The position numbers and the translations under genes are program-made. Of a stretch of 6,375 bases of DNA, positions 1 through 5,523 are shown in pieces; within the stretch, counting starts at the first letter, position 1; each line of letters starts with the position of its first letter. The DNA lies in contig JAFPLG010000180.1 of the NCBI GenBank assembly GCA_017402895.1, positions 1 to 6,375 of the forward strand, written 5' to 3'. The notes below the pieces were generated by a model, which searched no databases, was not told the DNA's origin, and saw nothing but the letters and a program-made list of their open reading frames with translations. This DNA comes from Paludibacteraceae bacterium (GTDB taxonomy: Bacteria > Bacteroidota > Bacteroidia > Bacteroidales > Paludibacteraceae).

Positions 1-1175
1 ACAGCGGCGGCTACGAGGAGAATGTCAGTTCGCGCGAGGTGCCGTATGGCGGTGATAGCCTGATCGACTACCTCAAGTCGCAAGTCTATCTGACGAAGAT
101 GACCAAGCCCCAGCGCCATATTGCTAAGTGGGTGCTGGGAAACATCGACGACGACGGTTATCTGCGTCGCACGATAGAGCAACTGGTGGACGACTTGTCG
201 TTCCAGGAAGGACTGATCGTTCCGGACGAAGAGATGGCAGATATCGTGGCACAGATCAAGCAGTTTGACCCGCCCGGAATAGCGTCGGCTAATCTGCAGG
301 AGTGTCTGATTACCCAGCTCAATCAGAAGGAACAGACCGATGCCGTTAAGTTGGCTATCCGTATCCTGACACGCAAATACGATGCGTTCACCAAGCGCAA
401 CTACAGCCGTATCATCCAGCAACTGGATATCACCGAAGAGCAGTTCCGAGATGCCGTGGTGGAGATTACGCGTCTGAACCAGAGTCCGACCAATGCCTTT
501 GTGGCCGATGCGATGGAGAGCAAGCGGAGTTCGATTGTGCCCGATGCGGAGGTGACGCAGGTGGATGATAAGCTACGTGTGTCCTTGCTGTTCGCTACGC
601 CGGACTTGCGACTCAATCCAGAGTATGTGAGCATGGTGGACGACATGTCGCAATCGAAGGAGCAACGCAAGACGAATAAGAGTGCGATCACGTTTATCCG
701 TACTAAGATGCGTGAGGCCTCTATCTTTATCGAGGCACTCCGCCAGCGCAACGAGACGTTGCTGGCGACAGTACGTGCGATAGCCGAGATGCAAAAAGAC
801 TTCTTTATGGAGGGTGACGAGACGCTGATTCGTCCGCTGGTGCTCCAGGAAGTGGCCGACCGAATCAACATGGACGTGAGTACCATCTCGCGTGCGTGCA
901 ACAATAAGTATGTACAGACCGACTTCGGTATCTATCCGATGAAGTTCTTCTTCTCCGAGTCGCTGAAGAATACCGAGGGCGAGGATGTGTCCACACGCGC
1001 TATCAAGAGTCTGCTGCGCGAACTGGTGGACGAGGAGGATAAGACCAACCCGCTCAGCGACGACCAGATGGTGGATATGCTGCGCGAACACGGTTATAAC
1101 CTGGCCCGCCGCACGGTGGCTAAATACCGCGACATGCTCGGCATACCTGTAGCGCGTCTGCGCAGAGAGATATAA
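1..1175 (+). CDS. rpoN: RNA polymerase sigma-54 factor RpoN, 5'-truncated by window edge
   Basis: Sigma-54 directs RNA polymerase core to -24/-12 promoters, which open only with help from an ATP-dependent enhancer-binding activator. The reading frame is open from base 3, so the GTG at 39 is an internal valine codon and not a start. About 390 residues are visible; family members usually have about 450-500, so roughly the first 100 (activator-interacting region I and part of the linker) lie upstream. The visible part has the core-binding domain (first ~200 residues). A helix-turn-helix region follows around 828-935, with the segment RPLVLQEVADRINMDVSTIS and then NKYVQT. The diagnostic RpoN box ARRTVAKYRD lies at 1104-1133, close to the C-terminus as expected. 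The TAA stop at 1173 is one base before the next ATG, suggesting cotranscription and translational coupling with the PAP2 gene. Identification is essentially certain. Confidence 0.97.
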   Translation, partial: SGGYEENVSSREVPYGGDSLIDYLKSQVYLTKMTKPQRHIAKWVLGNIDDDGYLRRTIEQLVDDLSFQEGLIVPDEEMADIVAQIKQFDPPGIASANLQECLITQLNQKEQTDAVKLAIRILTRKYDAFTKRNYSRIIQQLDITEEQFRDAVVEITRLNQSPTNAFVADAMESKRSSIVPDAEVTQVDDKLRVSLLFATPDLRLNPEYVSMVDDMSQSKEQRKTNKSAITFIRTKMREASIFIEALRQRNETLLATVRAIAEMQKDFFMEGDETLIRPLVLQEVADRINMDVSTISRACNNKYVQTDFGIYPMKFFFSESLKNTEGEDVSTRAIKSLLRELVDEEDKTNPLSDDQMVDMLREHGYNLARRTVAKYRDMLGIPVARLRREI

Positions 1176-1176
1176 G

Positions 1177-1824
1177 ATGAAGATTCTGAATACCATATTG
1201 CGCCTGGCGGCACAGACACTGAGTTATGTGTTCTACCCACTATTCGTTCCGAGTTATGGGATGGTGCTCTTCTGTCTGAGTCTGAGTACGGTGGAAGGAG
1301 GCAGTCTGCCCCTGGCATCGTGGCTGGTGTGCGTGGGAACGACCTTTGTGCTGACGGCCCTTATCCCACTGACGGCTATCATGATACGTCTGCGTCGGGG
1401 TAAGATAACGGACCTGTATATCACGAATCCTGAGCAGCGCACGGTGCCTTATCTGTATGCCACGCTGGGTTTCAGTTTCTGGGTATATTTCATGGTGGCA
1501 GTGCTTCATGCTCCGGTCTATATCAACCTGGTGGTGCTGGGCGCTACGATGGCCTTGCTGGGCGTGATGCTCATCAATCGATGGTGGAAAATTTCGGCCC
1601 ACCTGACGGCTATGGGCGGACTCGTAGGTGGCGTGATGAGCCATTACCTGATGGGCAACGGCGGTGGCATCGGATTGCCGGTGGTGTTGATGGTTCTGGC
1701 CCTGCTGCTCATGTATGCGCGTATCTACCTGAACGCGCACACCCCGCTGCAAGTCATTGCCGGCTTCTTGCTGGGACTGGTCTTGACGCTGGTGCCTAAT
1801 TGTTTGTTATCGTATGTGGTATAA
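1177..1824 (+). CDS. PAP2-superfamily integral membrane phosphatase, divergent motifs
   Basis: This 215-residue protein is almost entirely hydrophobic, with about six or seven likely membrane segments (roughly residues 12-36, 46-71, 92-112, 115-133, 143-160, 166-181 and 190-212). It resembles the small Bacteroidetes PAP2 proteins, a family that hydrolyses phosphate or pyrophosphate from lipids such as phosphatidate, lipid A or undecaprenyl pyrophosphate. PAP2 motif 3 appears as R182-x5-H188 in ARIYLNAH, but the usual Asp four residues after the His is Gln192. Motif 2 (usually PSGH) reads ISAH at 139-142. Motif 1 (KX6RP) is not canonical; the nearest match is R73-R74-G-K76 and later R88-T-V-P. 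The histidines thought to act in catalysis, H142 and H188, are present. The ATG follows the rpoN stop by one base, with a purine-rich GAGAGA just upstream. The 3' end overlaps lnb. The fold is likely; the substrate is unknown, and reduced activity is possible. Confidence 0.75.
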   Translation: MKILNTILRLAAQTLSYVFYPLFVPSYGMVLFCLSLSTVEGGSLPLASWLVCVGTTFVLTALIPLTAIMIRLRRGKITDLYITNPEQRTVPYLYATLGFSFWVYFMVAVLHAPVYINLVVLGATMALLGVMLINRWWKISAHLTAMGGLVGGVMSHYLMGNGGGIGLPVVLMVLALLLMYARIYLNAHTPLQVIAGFLLGLVLTLVPNCLLSYVV

Positions 1825-2806
1825 GAAAATACAGATTATCATTGCCTGTTTGTTGTGCGTGTGCGCCATCCAGGCTAAGGAGTTGAGCGAGCGTTCCCGC
1901 GTGTCGCTTCTGACTTGCACGCCCGGGCAGGAATTATATGCCCGTTATGGTCATACGGCCCTGCTGGTTGCGGATCCCGAACAGGACCTGGAACTGGTGT
2001 TTAACTATGGTATCTTCGACTTCAACGTAGATCATTTCTACTATAAGTTTGTTAAGGGCGAGACTTATTATCAGTTGGGTGCGGAACTCTATTCGCAGTT
2101 TATGCTCGAGTATGCGTACGCCGGCAGAGAGGTGTATGAGCAAGAACTCAACCTCACGCGCCAGCAACGCCAGGCTGTGTTTGATGCACTGCTTGAGAAC
2201 TTCAAGCCGGAGAATCGCGTGTACCTGTACAATTTTGTCTTCGACAACTGTGCAACGCGTCCCTTGGCACTCATCGAGCGTGCACTGGGCGATAGTATCC
2301 ACTCGACCTATCGGGGGTATCAGGGACTGACCTACCGGGAGTTTATCAGCCATTATACCCGCCCGTCTTCGTGGGAGGACTTCGGCATCAACCTGCTTTT
2401 CGGTTGCCGGGCCGACCGGAAGATGGAGGAACGTCAGAACCTGTTCCTGCCGGAGGAGGTGATGAACTATGTGGCGGTGGCTACTTTGCCCAACGGACAG
2501 CCGCTCGTACGTAAACAGCAGGTGGCTCCGTTCAAGATCGACCCCGTGCCCTGGTATGAAACCTGGTACTTAGGAGCGGTGGTGTTCTTCCTCGTTATGC
2601 TCATTATCACGCGTGTGGACAAGCACCGCGGACATATATCCTGGTGGGTAGATATCGTGCTGGCAGTCGTGTATCTGCTGCTGGTGGCACTGGTGATCTT
2701 CCTGACTTATTTTTCCATCCATCCTCTTGTAGGATTTAACTGGCGACTGTTGTTGCTACCTGTTTTGCATCTATGCGCACGCTTAAGTTATATCTGTCGT
2801 TCCTGA
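1814..2806 (+). CDS. lnb: Lnb-like lipoprotein N-acyltransferase (formerly DUF4105), short C-terminus
   Basis: Lnb is the Bacteroides enzyme that adds the third acyl chain to the N-terminal cysteine of lipoproteins, replacing Lnt of proteobacteria. The 330-residue protein starts with a signal peptide or signal anchor (K4, K5, hydrophobic 6-20, possible cleavage after AIQA at 21). A periplasmic domain follows, with the two conserved catalytic candidates His47 in YARYGHTALL and Cys146 in FDNCATRP, a Cys/His arrangement. The C-terminal part holds two clear membrane helices (about 252-266 and 277-300) and a third hydrophobic stretch (309-325). As I recall, Bacteroides Lnb proteins are longer by around 60 residues, with further helices after this point; here the frame ends with ARLSYICRS inside the next gene's signal-peptide codons. 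The start at 1814 lies inside the end of the PAP2 gene and puts the signal peptide at the N-terminus. Family assignment is strong; equivalence to characterised Lnb is inferred. Confidence 0.85.
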   Translation: MWYKKIQIIIACLLCVCAIQAKELSERSRVSLLTCTPGQELYARYGHTALLVADPEQDLELVFNYGIFDFNVDHFYYKFVKGETYYQLGAELYSQFMLEYAYAGREVYEQELNLTRQQRQAVFDALLENFKPENRVYLYNFVFDNCATRPLALIERALGDSIHSTYRGYQGLTYREFISHYTRPSSWEDFGINLLFGCRADRKMEERQNLFLPEEVMNYVAVATLPNGQPLVRKQQVAPFKIDPVPWYETWYLGAVVFFLVMLIITRVDKHRGHISWWVDIVLAVVYLLLVALVIFLTYFSIHPLVGFNWRLLLLPVLHLCARLSYICRS

Positions 2807-4242
2807 TAGCCCTGCTGCCGTTGTTGTCGCTTCGGGCTTATCAACTGCCACGATTGACGGTGGTGGTCGTTGTGGACGGTCTGGAGCAATCGAATATCCA
2901 GCGCCTACGCCCCTACTGGGCGCCCGGCGGACTACGTACTATCGCCGAACGAGGCGCAGAAGGAACCTGTCGGTACAATCATCTGGTCTATGGCGGTGAC
3001 GAGACGACAGCCACCCTCATGACGGGTGCTTTGCCCGCTGAACACGGCTACACGATGAGCGAGTATTTCTCTCGGACGGACCGTCGTACGCATGCCTTGC
3101 TCGAGGATAAGCACGTCAAGGGTATCGGCTCTGCGCTCTCCCTCTCGCCTCGGGCTGTAGGCACACCGATGCTGACCGACCTCGTGCGTATGCGCTATGG
3201 AGAACATGCCCAACTCTATGCTATCGGTATCCGGCCCGAGACGACGATTCTGCTGGCCGGCCATGCCGCGAATGGATGCTGCTGGATCGAGGCAGATAAA
3301 CGCTGTTGGGCTACCACCTCGTTCTATCCCAAGGGACTGCCTTCTGCGGCGGACGAATATAATACCAGCGGACGCTTCCAAGAGATCGTCTCCCAGGATT
3401 GGCGCCCGACGATGCCCATTGACCTATATGGTGCCCCTACGCCGCAGGAACTGAAAAAAGGATTCTCTTATGCCGGCGGTACGTCGATCAAACTATCACC
3501 TCGTGCCAATCAACTGGTTATCGACCTGGCTCTCCGTATGCAGGAGTCGCAGCGACTGGGCGAGGACCAGGTGCCGGATATGCTCTTGCTCCAACTCACA
3601 ACCATCACACCTGCCGCTACCTCGGATCGTATCCAGACGGCAGAGCAGGAAGATATGTACCTACGACTCAACGAACAACTGGGCTTGCTCCTCACCACGC
3701 TTCAACAGCGTTTGGGCAGTTCGAATGTCGACTTCCTGCTCGTGGGACGTCCCGTGTATGGAATAGGGGAGAGTGCAATGCAGCAGGCCGGACTGCAGGT
3801 GCAACAGTTCGATTGCGACCGTATGGCCGCGCTGACCAATACCTATCTGATGGCGTTGTACGGTAGCGAACGATGGGTGGATGGTGCGTATGGCCAGTCG
3901 CTCTACCTCAATCGATCGTTGATAAGCCAGAAGCGATTATCGCTCCAAGAAATACAACGCCGTGCGGCAGATTTTATCAGCGAGTTTGAGGGAGTCCATG
4001 CGGCTTTCCCGCAGAGTGAACTGCTCTATAGCGACCTGCGTCGTTCGCTCAGCAAGCGGCACCAGGGGGATGTAGTATTTGAGATGGAACGCCAGTGGCT
4101 CATCAAGGAAGACAGCCGACGACAACTGGACCATGTGGTGGAGACCGATCCAAAATCACCGATATTCATCCTCTCGGACCACCATCAACGCCTGCCGGAA
4201 ACGATGCAGGCCGAAGAGTTTGTGGGGCTATTCGGCTTGTAA
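2773..4242 (+). CDS. Exported alkaline phosphatase superfamily protein, probable pseudoenzyme
   Basis: The 489-residue product starts with a signal peptide (R2, K5, hydrophobic 6-20, likely cleavage after LRA at 22), which supports the ATG at 2773 although it lies inside lnb. A first beta strand with a metal-ligand-type aspartate follows (LTVVVVVDG, D35), then the conserved TLMTGALPAEHG block at 81-92 and an AGHAANGCCWIE segment at 162-173. These mark it as a relative of PafA-like and type I phosphodiesterase proteins of the alkaline phosphatase superfamily. The remaining active-site positions look lost: the nucleophile site before TLMTG reads YGGDETTA with no Thr/Ser at the aligned position; the usual SPDxxGH block reads TTITPAAT (276-283); the usual TADHG reads VGRPVYG (324-330); and the last metal His before VPLLF is replaced by Lys461. 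It may be a binding or scaffold protein in the periplasm. A divergent catalytic arrangement cannot be excluded by eye. Confidence 0.8.
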   Translation: MRTLKLYLSFLIALLPLLSLRAYQLPRLTVVVVVDGLEQSNIQRLRPYWAPGGLRTIAERGAEGTCRYNHLVYGGDETTATLMTGALPAEHGYTMSEYFSRTDRRTHALLEDKHVKGIGSALSLSPRAVGTPMLTDLVRMRYGEHAQLYAIGIRPETTILLAGHAANGCCWIEADKRCWATTSFYPKGLPSAADEYNTSGRFQEIVSQDWRPTMPIDLYGAPTPQELKKGFSYAGGTSIKLSPRANQLVIDLALRMQESQRLGEDQVPDMLLLQLTTITPAATSDRIQTAEQEDMYLRLNEQLGLLLTTLQQRLGSSNVDFLLVGRPVYGIGESAMQQAGLQVQQFDCDRMAALTNTYLMALYGSERWVDGAYGQSLYLNRSLISQKRLSLQEIQRRAADFISEFEGVHAAFPQSELLYSDLRRSLSKRHQGDVVFEMERQWLIKEDSRRQLDHVVETDPKSPIFILSDHHQRLPETMQAEEFVGLFGL

Positions 4243-4267
4243 ATGGTAAATGACTAAATTGTAAATG
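4239..4267 (+). repeat. AT-rich intergenic spacer with three GTAAATG repeats
   Basis: The heptamer GTAAATG occurs at 4239-4245, 4246-4252 (in tandem) and 4261-4267; the first copy contains the stop codon of the upstream gene. The 27-nt spacer (4243-4269) has only 6 G or C bases, in sharp contrast to the GC-rich coding sequence on both sides. It is the only real gap between genes in the window. It may act as an A-rich, SD-independent translation initiation region for the DUF4494 gene, or be a short dispersed repeat. Confidence 0.6.
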
Positions 4268-4269
4268 AT

Positions 4270-4683
4270 ATGATTCTCTACGAAATCAAAGTGAACTACC
4301 AGCGTCAGACCGGAGAGGACAATCCGGGTGGTGTGAAGGAGACCTACCTGGTAGAAGGACTCAATTGTGCGGACGTGGAAAAACGTCTAATGGAAGAAAT
4401 CAAGACCTATATCTTCGGTGATTGCGAAGTGCCGAGTTGCAAGAAGGTGCAGTTCTATGATATCATTCCTTCGCCCGAGGCTGAGAATTGGTTCAAGGCT
4501 CGTGTTGAACTCATCACGATTGAAGATGATGGCAAGGAGCGTCGCCAGAAAGTGTCCGTTCTTGTTCAGGCTACCACGATAGATCATGCCCTGAAGAACC
4601 TGCGCACGCATATGGCTTCGCTCGATTGCGAGATTATCTCGATCCAGAAGTCGCCGATCCTGGAGTTCTACCACGCTGTATAA
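4270..4683 (+). CDS. DUF4494 family protein, function unknown
   Basis: This 137-residue soluble protein matches the Bacteroidetes-specific DUF4494 family in length and pattern: an N-terminal strand (MILYEIKVNY), the YLVEGLNCADVEKRL segment (26-40), the ENWFKARVELITIEDDG core (72-88) with the conserved W-F-K, and VSVLVQATTIDHAL (95-108). The pattern suggests two similar alpha/beta halves, each a strand followed by a helix rich in acidic and basic residues, but this is a reading of the sequence and not a known structure. No signal peptide, membrane segment or obvious catalytic motif is visible, so it is probably cytoplasmic. The role is unknown. It starts after the AT-rich spacer and ends three bases before glsA, so it is probably cotranslated with the glycine-lipid genes. 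The ATG at 4270 fits the family N-terminus. Confidence 0.85.
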   Translation: MILYEIKVNYQRQTGEDNPGGVKETYLVEGLNCADVEKRLMEEIKTYIFGDCEVPSCKKVQFYDIIPSPEAENWFKARVELITIEDDGKERRQKVSVLVQATTIDHALKNLRTHMASLDCEIISIQKSPILEFYHAV

Positions 4684-4686
4684 CGA

Positions 4687-5523
4687 ATGGACGTCCTGCA
4701 GTTCGACATACCGGCTATCGTGCGTGAGAAAGCACCCAAGGCTCATGTGCCCGGTTTTGTGCTCCGCTACCTGGAACGCATATGCCACGTAGAGCAGATG
4801 AACCGCTTCTTGCGCAACAACCCCGACCTGCACGGCTATCCGTTTATCCGCAAGGTGGTGGCTGAGGAACTCAACTGCACGGCATCAATCCAGGGACTGG
4901 AGAATATCCCGAAGGACAACCGACCGGTCATCTTTGTGGGCAATCATCCGCTGGGTGGACTCGACGGCATGATTATCGCCGAGATGATTCACGAGCACCG
5001 CCCTCTGCCCTTGCGTGTGATAGTCAACGACCTGCTGATGTTCATGCGTCCGATAGCCGAACTATGGGTGCCGATCAGCAAACTGGGAGGACAGAACCGC
5101 GAATATGCGCGCCTATACAAAGAGGCTTGGGAACAAAAGCAAGATATGCTCACATTCCCTGCCGGTGCCTGTTCACGCCGTCAGAAGATAGATGGCCGTT
5201 GGCAGATACGCGACCTGGAATGGCAGAAGAGTTTCATCCAGAAAGCCCAGCAGCTCCATCGTGACGTGGTGCCTATCTATTTCGAGGGCCATAACTCCCG
5301 ATTCTTCTATCGCCTGGCCTATTGGCGCAAACGATTGGGAATAAAACTGAATATTGAAATGCTTTACTTGGTGGACGAGATGTACGGTGCTAACGGACAG
5401 CACTTTACCGTTCATGTCTTGCCACCGATACCTTATACCACCTTCGATGCCTCGCGCACCCCGAAGCAGTGGGCCGAATACGTAAAAAATATTGTCTATG
5501 CAAACAATCATACCGGCTGTTGA
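4687..5523 (+). CDS. glsA: GlsA-like O-acyltransferase of glycine-lipid synthesis
   Basis: This 278-residue protein resembles the Bacteroidetes branch of the PlsC/OlsA lysophospholipid acyltransferase fold. In Bacteroides thetaiotaomicron the GlsA homologue adds a second acyl chain, onto the hydroxyl of N-acyl glycine made by GlsB, giving diacylated glycine lipids. Visible blocks are GNHPLGGLDG (85-94), with the His87/Asp93 pair of acyltransferase motif I; VPISKLGGQNREYARL (128-143), in the place of the glycerol-phosphate-binding region; FPAGACSRR (157-165), corresponding to FPEGTRS; and VVPIYFEGHNS (194-204). H87 and D93 are separated by five residues, not the usual four, and the motif III Glu is Ala159; I believe both are typical of this subfamily. 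There is no long membrane helix, so it is likely a peripheral inner-membrane enzyme. It overlaps glsB by 26 nt, a strong sign of coupled translation. An annotation as 1-acyl-glycerol-3-phosphate acyltransferase is the main alternative. Confidence 0.85.
   Translation: MDVLQFDIPAIVREKAPKAHVPGFVLRYLERICHVEQMNRFLRNNPDLHGYPFIRKVVAEELNCTASIQGLENIPKDNRPVIFVGNHPLGGLDGMIIAEMIHEHRPLPLRVIVNDLLMFMRPIAELWVPISKLGGQNREYARLYKEAWEQKQDMLTFPAGACSRRQKIDGRWQIRDLEWQKSFIQKAQQLHRDVVPIYFEGHNSRFFYRLAYWRKRLGIKLNIEMLYLVDEMYGANGQHFTVHVLPPIPYTTFDASRTPKQWAEYVKNIVYANNHTGC

Noticed and set aside
39..41. GTG as the start codon of rpoN
   Set aside because: The frame stays open upstream to the window edge and the protein begins mid-domain, so this is an internal valine codon of a truncated gene.
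573..1196. 207-codon open frame on the minus strand
   Set aside because: It lies fully opposite rpoN, whose protein match is certain. The antisense product has no recognisable domain and a composition (many His, Arg, Val) typical of a mirror of GC-rich codons.
1240..1752. 170-codon minus-strand frame rich in His and Gln
   Set aside because: It is the antisense of the PAP2 membrane gene; CTG/ATG-rich membrane codons read backwards give CAG/CAT, which explains the His/Gln bias.
2044..2051. TAAGTTTG, matching the Bacteroides -7 promoter consensus TAnnTTTG
   Set aside because: It lies inside lnb codons (YKFVKG region), has no convincing -33 TTTG-type partner at the right distance, and no gene starts soon after it.
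3197..3766. Two + strand frames (3197-3454 and 3470-3766) inside the phosphatase-like gene
   Set aside because: They are out-of-frame shadows with no family-like motifs; the main frame carries the signal peptide and conserved blocks throughout.
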